Assembly (NCBI RefSeq): GCF_019042655.1
Contig: NZ_JAHPZO010000004.1
Coordinates: 124,001 to 188,000 of the forward strand
DNA: 64,000 bases
Reading direction: 5' to 3'
From: Planococcus sp. CP5-4_YE
GTDB taxonomy: Bacteria > Bacillota > Bacilli > Bacillales_A > Planococcaceae
Below the pieces are notes generated by a model that worked only from the letters and a program-made list of their open reading frames with translations, made no database searches and had not been told where the DNA came from. Shown in pieces: positions 24,759 through 33,206 of this stretch (positions are counted from its first letter, which is position 1; every line of letters starts with the position of its first letter). The position numbers and the translations under genes were made by a program.

Positions 24759-25928
24759 ATGAACTTTTCAAATCGCTTACAAAATCTTCCTGATCAATTT
24801 TTCGCCCTGCTTGTTGCAAAAACGGCAAAAGCAGTCGAAGAAGGACGAGATGTCATCAATTTCGGCCAGGGCAACCCGGATCAGCCGACGCCTGCGCATA
24901 TAGTCAAGGCCATGCAACAAGCGGTAGCCGATCCTCAAACACATCGCTATTCGCCGTTTCGCGGCCTCAGTTCATTAAGGAAAGCCGCTGCGGATTTCTA
25001 CAAAAAAGAATACGATGTCGATATCGATCCTGATTTGGAAGTCGCTATTTTGTCCGGAACGAAAATCGGTTTTATCGAATTGCCGCTTGCGCTGCTGAAC
25101 CCGGGCGATTCGCTGCTGTTGCCGGATCCGGGCTATCCTGATTACCTGTCAGCCGCACCGCTTGCGGATATCGAATTTGATTTGATGAAACTGAAACAGG
25201 AAACCGGCTATCTTCCCGATTACAACGATGTGACAGCAGCCGCGAAAGCACGTGCCAAACTGATGTATTTGAACTACCCAAACAACCCAACAGGCGCGAC
25301 AGCAGACACCGCGTTCTTCGATGAAACGATTCAGTTTGCCAAAGAAAACGGCATCGGGGTTGTGCATGACTTTGCTTATGGCCGTATTGGCTTTGATGGT
25401 AAGAAGCCGGTCAGCTTCCTGCAATCAAAAGGCGCCAAAGATATCGGCATTGAAATGTATACCTTGTCCAAAACATATAATATGGCCGGATGGCGCATCG
25501 GTTTTGCGGTGGGCAATGCCAAAATGATCGAAGCACTCAACCTCATCCAAGACCATTTGTTCGCCGGTGTCTTTCCGGCTGTCCAACTGGCCGCTGTAGA
25601 AGCATTGAACGGCAGCCAGCAATGCGTCGAGGAACTGAATGCACTATACGAAAAAAGACGCCAGACGCTGGTGGATGAATGCCGTCGGATCGGCTGGGAA
25701 TTCGAAGCGCCGAAGGGATCATTTTTTTCCTGGTTGCCTGTTCCGGAAGGCTATACGAGCATCGAGTTCTCTGACCTGCTGCTCGACAAAGTCGACATCG
25801 CCGTGGCGCCGGGCAGTGGATTTGGCCCTGGCGGAGAAGGTTTTGTCCGTATCGGGCTATTGGTCGATGAACAGCGCATTATAGAAGCAATCCAGCGAAT
25901 CGAGAAATTAGGCATTTTCACTAAATAG
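24759..25928 (+). CDS. mtnE: methionine salvage aminotransferase (MtnE-like)
   Basis: A 389-aa class I/II PLP aminotransferase. PLP Lys is in TLSKTYNMAGWRIG. The GFAVGN, NYPNNPTG and NFGQGNPDQPT motifs of the aminotransferase fold are present. B. subtilis MtnE converts 2-keto-4-methylthiobutyrate to methionine using glutamine. The divergent mtnU-like amidase supports the assignment, but an LL-diaminopimelate or aspartate aminotransferase role is not excluded. No other mtn genes and no S-box leader were found. TGAGGAGGATTTC precedes ATG. Confidence 0.82.
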   Translation: MNFSNRLQNLPDQFFALLVAKTAKAVEEGRDVINFGQGNPDQPTPAHIVKAMQQAVADPQTHRYSPFRGLSSLRKAAADFYKKEYDVDIDPDLEVAILSGTKIGFIELPLALLNPGDSLLLPDPGYPDYLSAAPLADIEFDLMKLKQETGYLPDYNDVTAAAKARAKLMYLNYPNNPTGATADTAFFDETIQFAKENGIGVVHDFAYGRIGFDGKKPVSFLQSKGAKDIGIEMYTLSKTYNMAGWRIGFAVGNAKMIEALNLIQDHLFAGVFPAVQLAAVEALNGSQQCVEELNALYEKRRQTLVDECRRIGWEFEAPKGSFFSWLPVPEGYTSIEFSDLLLDKVDIAVAPGSGFGPGGEGFVRIGLLVDEQRIIEAIQRIEKLGIFTK

Positions 25929-25931
25929 GCA

Positions 25932-25964
25932 CAAAAAAAGAAGGCATTGCGCCTTCTTTTTTTA
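25932..25964. terminator. bidirectional terminator
   Basis: Stem AGAAGGC / GCCTTCT with seven A before and seven T after; shared by mtnE and the phosphatase gene on minus. Confidence 0.92.
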
Positions 25965-28241
25965 TTTTGTATTAACGACCATTTCCATATCCCAATAAAG
26001 GTCGGAACTGAAGCGGTCGTCTTGATGCACTTGGGCAGCCAGCACATTCTCGCCATCTTTGAGATGTGCCAAGGCCTCTTCATCCAAGTAGATGCGCTCG
26101 ATTCGATCTTCGCTGCCAACGTCTTCATCGCTCACCGCTTCCTGGTAGTCCTCAAAGCCGAACTCACCGGTCTCCGGCATATTGAAGCGCATAATTTCTT
26201 CTCCATTCAAATACAGGATGACCGCATCATCAACACCGAATTCCACATAGCCGAGGTCGCCGATTTCTTCCGCATCTTCCACTTCAAATGCGGCTCTGAA
26301 ATACGTCAATGCGATTTTTTCGGTCTCATCTCCGCCGTAACCGACGAGCGTTTCCACAGGACCAAATTCCGGCCGTTCTTCATCTTCCGGAAATCCTAAC
26401 GGGCCAGCGCCTTGCGCCCACTCACTGTCATCGAAACCGGCTTCAATCCAGCCTTTTTTCTGGTCGCTGCCATCGTCTAGATAGCGCCACTCGCTGCCTG
26501 CTTCGAGCAGCGCGATTTCTTCGTGTGCCACCAATTCAAATTCAATCGCATTGCTTTCCCACACTTTATCGCCATCTTTTACTTCCGCAAACACTTCCAC
26601 TTTTCCAAGCTCCGCACCTTCTGCTGCCAGGACTTTCCCGTCTTTTATTTGGATATCCTCACTGCTCGTGCGGTACGTGACCGAGTCAGGCGAAATATCG
26701 TATTGGCCGCCTTCGACGTTTTCGCCTTTCAGCTTCAATTCCGTTTCCGGATAGAACGAATTCTCTTCCGTTGCCAGCACGGTGCTGCTTGCTTCGAGTT
26801 CCACTTTTTCAAGTGCCGGCACGACCGTTTCGATGGACGGGTCTTTAATAATCTCGTAGTCATCGACCAGTTCTTCCGTATCCGTTCGGTAGGTTTCAAA
26901 GCGCAAACGCGTCGGCTCGACTTGGATATTCATATAAGTCGGCACGCCCCATTGTTCACGCACTGCCGAATACGGTTCGCGCTCAGTCTGCATCCCGTAG
27001 AATTTGCTGCCGCTCGCCGTGTTCCCTGTAATATAGACAGTGCCTTCCGGATTGACCGGCACCTCGCCATCCATCATATGATTTTTCAAGGGCTGAAAGT
27101 TCTCCATCTGATATGTTCTCACATAGGAATGGTCGTGTCCCATCAATACCGCATCAAAGCCGAGTTCATCGATTGTCGGCACGAGCTGATCGCGCAAGTT
27201 CAGCACCACTTCGCTTTGCGAGTGTGCAGCGGCGCTATAGATCGAATGATGGAAAACGAGGATTTTCCATTTCCAGTCCCGCCCGGCAGTCGCTTCAGCC
27301 GTTTCCTCCATGAACTGAATATGCTCTTCCGGATTCTGGCTATTGGAATTCAAATTCATGAACAAGGTATCCCCGTAAGAGAAATAATAATCACCACCGG
27401 AGTTATCGTAATTGCCGAGTTCCCAGTTTTCATTCGGGACATTGAAATGATAGGCGTAATGGTAGGTATCGTCATGGTTGCCGATGGTGGTAGCTGTTGG
27501 ATAATTGCGCAGCGGCTCAGGTGCGAAATAAGCCGCGTATTCTTTTTCGGAATAGCGGGCATCAACTTGATCGCCTGCGGACAGGATAAAGCTCGCGTCT
27601 GAACTCTGGTCGATTGCTTGCCGCAAGGTCTTTTCCCATCCTCTTTGGTCTTCCGCAATATCACCCGATGCCCCGATTTGTGGATCGGCGACCATCAAAA
27701 ATTCATACGACGAAGGGTCCTGTGTCTTGAAATGAAAAGCTTGCGTCCAATTTCCTTGGCCATCCCCTAGACGGTACATATAATCCGTTTCATTTTCGAG
27801 CTGGGTAATTACTGCTTCATGGGCAGAATAGCCATAAGTTGCTTTTTTTAATGATGCTTCGACCGTTACCGCAGCGTTTTCCGGAAAATCTTCGGTCTCG
27901 GAAGATACTTTTGCGTATTGCACCTGGCCTGCACGTGTTGTACTCGGTGAATACCACGAAAAGTTCATCTCCGACTCATCGCTCCCAGGCGCGAAGGCGA
28001 TATGGGACGCAGGGTACGAATCATCCGCTTCGCTACCCAAAAAGCCCCTGTCCATAAATAACAGCGAGCTGGAAAGATGTGATTGAAAAGCCTGGCGCTG
28101 TCCTTCCATCAATTGCACTGCCCCTATTTCAAGTGCGCCTTGTGCTGCTTCCGCTTGCCCCTCACCCAGCTGAAAAGCCGCAGCTCCTGCAACCATCGCC
28201 ATGAGAAAAACGCGTCCTGCACCCCGCCACATCGTCTTCAT
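25962..28241 (-). CDS. secreted metallophosphoesterase, purple acid phosphatase type
   Basis: A 759-aa exported protein. A signal peptide (residues 1-33) has the Ala-rich end GQAEAA. An N-terminal purple acid phosphatase/Fn3-like domain (about 70-180) precedes the calcineurin-like core: VADPQIG, SAGDQVD, TIGNHDDTYHY, VFHHSIYS and MGHDHSYVR. All dimetal ligands are present. A long beta-rich C-terminal part (about 490-759), including LDDGSDQKKGWIEAGFDDSEW, looks like a carbohydrate- or protein-binding sandwich. It probably cleaves phosphate esters outside the cell. GAAGGGGTGGGGAA precedes ATG. Confidence 0.87.
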   Translation of the reverse strand: MKTMWRGAGRVFLMAMVAGAAAFQLGEGQAEAAQGALEIGAVQLMEGQRQAFQSHLSSSLLFMDRGFLGSEADDSYPASHIAFAPGSDESEMNFSWYSPSTTRAGQVQYAKVSSETEDFPENAAVTVEASLKKATYGYSAHEAVITQLENETDYMYRLGDGQGNWTQAFHFKTQDPSSYEFLMVADPQIGASGDIAEDQRGWEKTLRQAIDQSSDASFILSAGDQVDARYSEKEYAAYFAPEPLRNYPTATTIGNHDDTYHYAYHFNVPNENWELGNYDNSGGDYYFSYGDTLFMNLNSNSQNPEEHIQFMEETAEATAGRDWKWKILVFHHSIYSAAAHSQSEVVLNLRDQLVPTIDELGFDAVLMGHDHSYVRTYQMENFQPLKNHMMDGEVPVNPEGTVYITGNTASGSKFYGMQTEREPYSAVREQWGVPTYMNIQVEPTRLRFETYRTDTEELVDDYEIIKDPSIETVVPALEKVELEASSTVLATEENSFYPETELKLKGENVEGGQYDISPDSVTYRTSSEDIQIKDGKVLAAEGAELGKVEVFAEVKDGDKVWESNAIEFELVAHEEIALLEAGSEWRYLDDGSDQKKGWIEAGFDDSEWAQGAGPLGFPEDEERPEFGPVETLVGYGGDETEKIALTYFRAAFEVEDAEEIGDLGYVEFGVDDAVILYLNGEEIMRFNMPETGEFGFEDYQEAVSDEDVGSEDRIERIYLDEEALAHLKDGENVLAAQVHQDDRFSSDLYWDMEMVVNTK

Positions 28242-28444
28242 TTCCCCACCCCTTCATAAACAATACGATCTATTATTTTTCAAATATTCAGTAATTAAAT
28301 TTTAGCATAATTCAATTGAACTAAAAAGAAGTAAAGCGTGAATATTTAGAACCATTTAAAAGAACTTGGAATTCTTTCTTTAGAATCTGGGCTATGCCTC
28401 AGGCAATGCTTTACCACTGTATAAAAAATAAAATTACAGTAATG

Positions 28445-28492
28445 CAAAAAAAAGCTTTTTCCGAAGAGCGCGTGCTCAACGGCAAAAGCTTT
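28445..28492 (-). terminator. terminator of signal peptidase gene
   Basis: Arms AAAGCTTTTTCCG / CGGCAAAAGCTTT with an inner GAGC/GCTC stem; eight T on minus follow. Confidence 0.75.
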
Positions 28493-28509
28493 GGGTGTAA
28501 ACATATCAT

Positions 28510-29031
28510 TCATTCTACGAAGCCGAATTCCCTGAAAGGCGCGAAACGGAATTTCACTTCACCGATCACGTCTTGTTTCTGGATAAATCCCAGCACACGG
28601 GAATCCGTGCTATTGCCGCGATTGTCACCAAGGACATAATAACAATCGCGCGGAACTGAAAATTCACTGGCCAATTGAGGATGTGCCATGAATTCGTCAT
28701 TTCCACCTCCATCCAGGTAGGGTTCGTCCAACGGCTTTCCGTTCAGCACAATCTCTCCGCCCGACATCTCGATATGGTCGCCTGGGACACCGATGACCCG
28801 CTTGATGAACCGGCTGCCGTCCGGTGCGAAAAAAACGATCGTATCGAAGTTAGAGATTGTTGTCGTTTTGCTCAGCACTAATTTATCGTTTTCGTAATAA
28901 CTCGGCTGCATCGATCCACCTTCGACGATGACCGGCTCGAACAGGAATTGGCGAACCCCAAAGATGATCAATGCCGTCAGCAGCAGCACTTTCATCCATA
29001 CAAGCATTTCTTTGACCGGATCTTCGAACAC
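28510..29031 (-). CDS. sipS: signal peptidase I
   Basis: A 173-aa type I signal peptidase with one N-terminal membrane helix (residues 11-30). The catalytic Ser is residue 40 in GGSMQP and the general base Lys is residue 77 in FIKRVIGVPGD. The late box LGDNRGNSTDSR follows. It cleaves signal peptides of secreted proteins on the outer face of the membrane. The start is GTG at 29031 after GGGGGAGAG. It is monocistronic, downstream of nothing on its strand, and divergent from the formamidase gene. Confidence 0.95.
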   Translation of the reverse strand: MFEDPVKEMLVWMKVLLLTALIIFGVRQFLFEPVIVEGGSMQPSYYENDKLVLSKTTTISNFDTIVFFAPDGSRFIKRVIGVPGDHIEMSGGEIVLNGKPLDEPYLDGGGNDEFMAHPQLASEFSVPRDCYYVLGDNRGNSTDSRVLGFIQKQDVIGEVKFRFAPFREFGFVE

Positions 29032-29184
29032 TGGCTCTCCCCCGCCCCGCTTTTTTCTATAGTTTACTATAGCGCCTCACGCCTTGCACCCGGAGATTTC
29101 TTGCTCGATAATGAAAGTAAGTAAGCTGAAAGAATTATCAGACACGTGGTTGATTTCTATTTTAATTTTAAAGGAGTGGGATTG

Positions 29185-30087
29185 ATGAAAACATTACCTG
29201 CACAAGATGTCATTTACGCTTTTTCCAACACATATGAACCGAGCTTGCGGGCAGCGGCCGGCGATACCGTGAAGATCGATACCTTTGATTGCTTTAAAAA
29301 CCAGCTCCAGTCGAGCAACCAGGAAGTCGCCGCCATCGACTGGGACCAAGTGAATCCCGCGACAGGGCCGGTCTTCATTGAAGGTGCCGAGATCGGCGAT
29401 GTGTTGAAAGTGGAGATCAAAGACCTCGAAATCGGCGAGCAAGGCGTCATGGTCACCGGTCCGGACCTCGGCGTGATGGGCCACCGGATGGAAACGATGG
29501 AATCGAAAATCATCCCCATCCAAAATGGTAAGGCCATCTTCAATGAACGCCTGCAGCTGCCGCTGAATCCAATGATTGGTGTCATAGGTGTTGCACCGGA
29601 AGGCGAGCCCGTTTCATGCGGTACGCCAGGTGCACATGGCGGCAATATGGATACGAAATTGATCACAAAAGGCGCAACGCTTTATTTCCCTGTGGCGGCT
29701 GAAGGCGCGCTGTTTGCACTCGGTGATTTCCACGCGGCGATGGGTGACGGCGAAATTAGTGTTTCCGGCATTGAAGTGCCTGGCAGCGCCACCGTCCAAT
29801 TCGATGTCATCAAAGGCAGCCACCTGAAGCACCCTTTGCTTGAAAACGAAGAGGGCTTAGCATTTCTCGTCTCAGCGATGACCTTGGACGAAGCCGTTTC
29901 CACTGCGGTTGAGGAGATGATCGATCTATTGCTGCCTCAATCCGATCTGTCCGTCAGCGAAATGACCATGCTCATGAGTGCAGCAGGTGAAACGCAGATC
30001 AGCCAAGTCGTTGACCCTCTTGTAACGGCCCGGTTCTTTGTTCCACATCATGTACTGCAAGGACTAGGATTCCGTTTATTTTCTTAA
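29185..30087 (+). CDS. acetamidase/formamidase family protein
   Basis: A 300-aa FmdA/AmdA-type amidase. PHHVLQGLGF-like C-terminal and PGAHGGNMDTKLITKGATLYFPV sequences, with LGDFHAAMGDGEIS (metal-binding His, Asp), are the family core. It hydrolyses formamide or short amides to ammonia and the acid. ATG at 29185 is chosen because AAAGGAGTGG stands 5 nt upstream; the open frame starts 13 codons earlier. No amide transporter adjoins. The gene is single and divergent from sipS. The physiological substrate is not shown by the sequence. Confidence 0.87.
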   Translation: MKTLPAQDVIYAFSNTYEPSLRAAAGDTVKIDTFDCFKNQLQSSNQEVAAIDWDQVNPATGPVFIEGAEIGDVLKVEIKDLEIGEQGVMVTGPDLGVMGHRMETMESKIIPIQNGKAIFNERLQLPLNPMIGVIGVAPEGEPVSCGTPGAHGGNMDTKLITKGATLYFPVAAEGALFALGDFHAAMGDGEISVSGIEVPGSATVQFDVIKGSHLKHPLLENEEGLAFLVSAMTLDEAVSTAVEEMIDLLLPQSDLSVSEMTMLMSAAGETQISQVVDPLVTARFFVPHHVLQGLGFRLFS

Positions 30088-30194
30088 TATGGGAATAACA
30101 AGGAGATATACGACCATCTAGACGTCTGAATCGTCAGACTTTTGAGCGACGAAAGATTTTATGTTACACTCAAGAAAAAATGTAGGTGATTAGA

Positions 30195-31214
30195 ATGGTA
30201 GGAAGAAATGATCCGTGTCCATGTGGCAGCGGAAAGAAATATAAAAAATGTCACGGGAAACAACAGACAGTTTCCATCAATGATCTCGTGAACGAAGAGC
30301 TGTTCCAAGTCAGACAGCAATTCTTCTCGGAAAACCCGAACCGTGACCAGCTAACGGATTTCCGCGCGCTCCAGCAGGAATGGCAGCCGCGCTTGATGAA
30401 ATCGATGGCGGAAAACGATGCGCAAGCTTTTGTCATCGAAAACTTCCTGTTCATGCAAAAACCGGAACTATGGCAAAACTTCCTGGCTAAGCAGATCGAA
30501 CAGACTCAGCGCCCAACAACGCAAGAAGTGTTGGAACAATGGTCAAACTTCCGTGTATTCTTAGGCCAATTGGTCTCAGGCGATACAGAAAAAGCGGAAT
30601 TGAAAGATGCCTTTACCGGCGAAACGTACGTCATGGCAGACCAGCCGCCGACGGATATGGAAGAAAACCAAGGGCTTCTTGCGATTCTTCTGCCGGATGC
30701 GCGCGCAGGCGAGCAAGGCATCCTGTTCTTGAACGGCTATTTGACGATTGTCGGCAAATTTGCCCCATTCTTTGAGCAACTGCAAAAACGCATGGAAGAA
30801 AAAGGCGCATCTGCAAACGAAGATTATCTTCGCGAGCATTATCTCGAAGTGGTCGAGCATATCGTCCAGTATTCTACAGGCGCTGTCGAGGAAAGCCTCG
30901 AGCTATCCCCTGAGCACCAATCCGTCATGGACGAATTGAAAAAACACATCGACGAAGCGGACTTCGATGAAGAAACCGTGACGAATGTGACAAGCATCCT
31001 CAACAGCTACCTGGTCAGCCAGCAGCCGACCGTCCAAAAACCGGAAGCACTTGTTGCCGGCTACTGGCGCTTCTTGCAAGACCACGAACTGATTCAAGGG
31101 CCGATGCTTTCTGCAAAAGACTTGAGTGAAAAATTCGGCGTTTCGTCCAGCACGATCTTGAAACGCTCTAAAGAGTTCGGTTCTTATTTTGAAGAACTGC
31201 TAGCTAAAAAATAA
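30195..31214 (+). CDS. SEC-C motif protein
   Basis: A 339-aa protein starting with the zinc-binding SEC-C motif [19 protein letters not shown] (Cys-X-Cys-X8-Cys-His), as at the C-terminus of SecA. The remaining 310 residues are helical and not recognised. The last 60 contain [29 protein letters not shown], a helix-turn-helix-like segment. It could be a chaperone-like or nucleic-acid-associated protein. I chose ATG at 30195 rather than GTG at 30186 because AGGTGATTAGA stands upstream. The transcript ends at the terminator now duplicated by the insertion. Confidence 0.8.
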   Translation: MVGRNDPCPCGSGKKYKKCHGKQQTVSINDLVNEELFQVRQQFFSENPNRDQLTDFRALQQEWQPRLMKSMAENDAQAFVIENFLFMQKPELWQNFLAKQIEQTQRPTTQEVLEQWSNFRVFLGQLVSGDTEKAELKDAFTGETYVMADQPPTDMEENQGLLAILLPDARAGEQGILFLNGYLTIVGKFAPFFEQLQKRMEEKGASANEDYLREHYLEVVEHIVQYSTGAVEESLELSPEHQSVMDELKKHIDEADFDEETVTNVTSILNSYLVSQQPTVQKPEALVAGYWRFLQDHELIQGPMLSAKDLSEKFGVSSSTILKRSKEFGSYFEELLAKK

Positions 31215-31218
31215 TTGA

Positions 31219-31249
31219 GAAAAGCACCGGAATGCTTCCGGTGCTTTTT
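31219..31249. terminator. terminator, left target-site copy
   Basis: Stem AAAAGCACCGG / CCGGTGCTTTT, closing the SEC-C gene. The identical 31 bp recur at 31490-31520 on the other side of the insertion. Confidence 0.92.
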
Positions 31250-31489
31250 CAGGCTGTCGAGAAAGGTAAGAAGTCGTATTTTCCAAAGCTTATCGCTCGC
31301 TTTCCGTGGGGCGGGAATCGAGCCTCCTCAGCCGCTATCGCGACCTGCGGGGTCTCTCAAACCCGCTAGTCCCACAGGAGTCGAGCGAACGCTTCTCCAA
31401 ATACTTATACAGTCCACTAGTTTTTAGGTTGTAAAAAATCATCTACTTCTCGTGGTTTTTAGTGGATTCTATACTTATTCAACACTCTG
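31250..31489. mobile_element. 240-bp MITE-like element inserted in a terminator
   Basis: Ends with imperfect terminal inverted repeats: CAGGCTGTCGAGAAAGGTAA at left and, read inward from right, CAGAGTGTTGAATAAGTATA. It is flanked by perfect 31-bp direct repeats that are a complete terminator. The interior (about 31290-31400) folds with TCGCTCG / CGAGCGA and CCGTGGGG / TCCCACAGG, similar to a GC-rich intergenic repeat common in Bacillaceae. No transposase is encoded. Confidence 0.82.
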
Positions 31490-31520
31490 GAAAAGCACCG
31501 GAATGCTTCCGGTGCTTTTT
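31490..31520. terminator. terminator, right target-site copy
   Basis: Identical to 31219-31249. It now serves the DUF gene on minus at 31519-31731 (stop codon overlaps its end). Confidence 0.9.
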
Positions 31521-31731
31521 ATTTGCCATTTTTCCGTCTGAACGTGATCAGGATATACAATAAAATACCAGAAACCGCGAAAAACAAGTATACGCGCCAA
31601 AACGGCCCACTTAGCCAAGTCACGGAGGCAAAGCCGAACCCATTGTTCAATAGCGTAAAAAGAAACAGGATGATGCTCAGGAAAAACACTCCCATGCCTA
31701 AAAAGCGAAAAAAATTCAGGACAGCTTTCAT
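31519..31731 (-). CDS. small two-helix membrane protein
   Basis: A 70-aa protein with two membrane helices (residues 8-27 and 43-62) and a basic C-terminal tail (FRRKNGK). GAGGTGAG precedes the ATG at a good distance. I do not recognise the family; it may be a small accessory membrane protein. It has no partner on its strand. Its stop codon overlaps the duplicated terminator, so the insertion did not damage it. Confidence 0.6.
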   Translation of the reverse strand: MKAVLNFFRFLGMGVFFLSIILFLFTLLNNGFGFASVTWLSGPFWRVYLFFAVSGILLYILITFRRKNGK

Positions 31732-32065
31732 CTTTTCATCTCACCTCAATTCTCTTACTCTCCTATTCCCGAAATCGCTTAACTTGAACAAAAACCAGGC
31801 CGTTTCTTAAATTCTATACTTATAAGGTGCCGCCTCTTTCGCTGCACTTATTTCGCAACTATCCACAAAATTCCGTTTAATAGCCGATTCTGGGGGAAAG
31901 CTGGTAATGACCGCGAAAAAACGGCAGTTATGCACAATATTTATCAAAAACCGTGGGTTATGTGGGTAAATGTCTAAATTCAAAGTCGATTTCTACCGGA
32001 AGTTGACTTATCCACATGTTGATAACCCATTCATATCATTCACATTACGGAAGGAGGAAGAGATT
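31732..32065. promoter_or_regulatory. gene-free stretch with a cluster of DnaA-box-like 9-mers
   Basis: No gene. Five 9-mers within one mismatch of TTATCCACA lie here: CTATCCACA at 31859, TTATGCACA at 31928, TTACCCACA (minus) at 31961-31969, perfect TTATCCACA at 32008-32016, and TTATCAACA (minus) at 32017-32025. The last two form an inverted pair 40 bp upstream of the DUF421 start. A 13-nt ATTCTATACTTAT near 31811 also occurs in the right end of the MITE. Confidence 0.55.
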
Positions 32066-32584
32066 ATGTTTGAAATAACTTGGGATAGTTTTATCCGAAT
32101 CATCACTGTAGGGGTTCTGGCGTATATTGGGCTGCTGATTTTTCTAAGAACTTCGGGCAAGCGTACTTTGACGAAACTCAATGCGTTTGATTTGGTCGTC
32201 ACTGTAGCTCTTGGTTCCACTTTAGCGACGATTCTGCTTAACAGCCAAATCAGCTTATGGGAAGGCTTGACTGCATTTGCCGTCCTGATCGGGTTGCAGT
32301 ATTTATTGACATTTACAGCTGTCCGCTTGTCGTGGTTTAACGATTTGATCAAATCCGAACCGCGTCTTTTGTTTTTGGAAGGTGAATTTCTCCAACAAGC
32401 TATGCGCAAGGAACGAGTTAAGGATATTGAAATTATGCAGGCTGTACGCAATTCAGGTGAGGGCGATCTGCAAAATGTCAAAGCTGTCATTCTCGAAACA
32501 GACGGCAGCATGTCCATCATCTCCAATAAAACAGGTTCAGCTCTTGCGAACGTCAAAGGGCATACAAAAAAGGATCCCGTATAG
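32066..32584 (+). CDS. DUF421 (YetF family) membrane protein
   Basis: A 172-aa protein. Two to three N-terminal helices (residues 8-28, 35-60 and 63-85) include FLRTSGKRTLTKLNAFDLVVTVALGSTLA, the family signature. A soluble beta-rich domain follows, with EPRLLFLEGEFLQQAMRKERV. The YetF/YrbG-like family function is unknown; in bacilli members accompany spore or membrane processes. ATG at 32066 is chosen (AAGGAGGAAGAG upstream); an open frame extends 32 codons further but would include the DnaA-box region. Confidence 0.8.
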   Translation: MFEITWDSFIRIITVGVLAYIGLLIFLRTSGKRTLTKLNAFDLVVTVALGSTLATILLNSQISLWEGLTAFAVLIGLQYLLTFTAVRLSWFNDLIKSEPRLLFLEGEFLQQAMRKERVKDIEIMQAVRNSGEGDLQNVKAVILETDGSMSIISNKTGSALANVKGHTKKDPV

Positions 32585-32595
32585 GATCCTTTTTA
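32565..32595. terminator. bidirectional terminator
   Basis: Stem AAAGGATCC / GGATCCTTT enclosing the DUF421 stop codon; also ends the thioesterase transcript on minus. Confidence 0.9.
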
Positions 32596-33069
32596 TCTTG
32601 GCGTTTTTGCGCGTTGTTTCCGGTGTTCCCGGCGTGCTGGCGCTGATTCGAAAAACAGCTTCTCGCCATCCGTTTCCGGATAGACCGGCGGTACCGGCGT
32701 CGGCTTCCCATCGTCGCCGATTGCGACTAAAGTCAAAAACGATTCGGTCGTCAAATGTTCTTCCCCGGTCTCCAAATTCTTCGATTTAACACGCACATAT
32801 ACTTCCATCGACGTTCGGCCAGTCGAAGTGACATTCGCCTCCAATTCCAGTACGTCGCCGACTTTCGCAGACGATAGAAAGTCCACCGAGTCGATCGATG
32901 CGGTCACCACAATATGGCGGCTTGCATGCTTCATTGCGGATATTCCGGCAATTTCATCGATATAGGCGAGGACTTTCCCGCCAAAAATCGATTCCATGTG
33001 ATTGGTGTCAGGCGGAAGCACCAGCTTTGTTTGTATCGTCCGTGATTCACGCATAGGTTTCGTTTCCAT
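32593..33069 (-). CDS. acyl-CoA thioesterase (hotdog fold, YkhA-like)
   Basis: A 158-aa hotdog-fold thioesterase of the acyl-CoA hydrolase family. GGKVLAYIDEIAGISAMKHAS carries the catalytic Asp/Glu helix, followed by VVTASIDSVDFLSSAKVGDVL and the NLETGEEHLTTESFLTLVA strand. It hydrolyses acyl-CoA to free fatty acid and CoA. ATG at 33069 follows GAGGAGGAACATAT. The frame is open 18 codons further. Monocistronic. Confidence 0.9.
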   Translation of the reverse strand: METKPMRESRTIQTKLVLPPDTNHMESIFGGKVLAYIDEIAGISAMKHASRHIVVTASIDSVDFLSSAKVGDVLELEANVTSTGRTSMEVYVRVKSKNLETGEEHLTTESFLTLVAIGDDGKPTPVPPVYPETDGEKLFFESAPARREHRKQRAKTPR

Positions 33070-33206
33070 ATATGTTCCTCCTCTTTCTTCTTTAAGGTTA
33101 TTCCCGCTGCAGAAAATTCTCAATCCACTACGGGTTTATTCTAACCGAAAAACAAAAACCGAAATTCCTCCTTATGGTAAAGTGGAAAAAAGGAGGAATC
33201 AAGTCC

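Noticed and set aside
26523-27602. Long plus-strand ORF inside the phosphatase gene
   Set aside because: Antisense shadow of a strongly coding gene; no ribosome site and no family motif.
31859-32025. Chromosomal replication origin
   Set aside because: No dnaA, dnaN, AT-rich unwinding stretch or rpmH nearby; only a box cluster.
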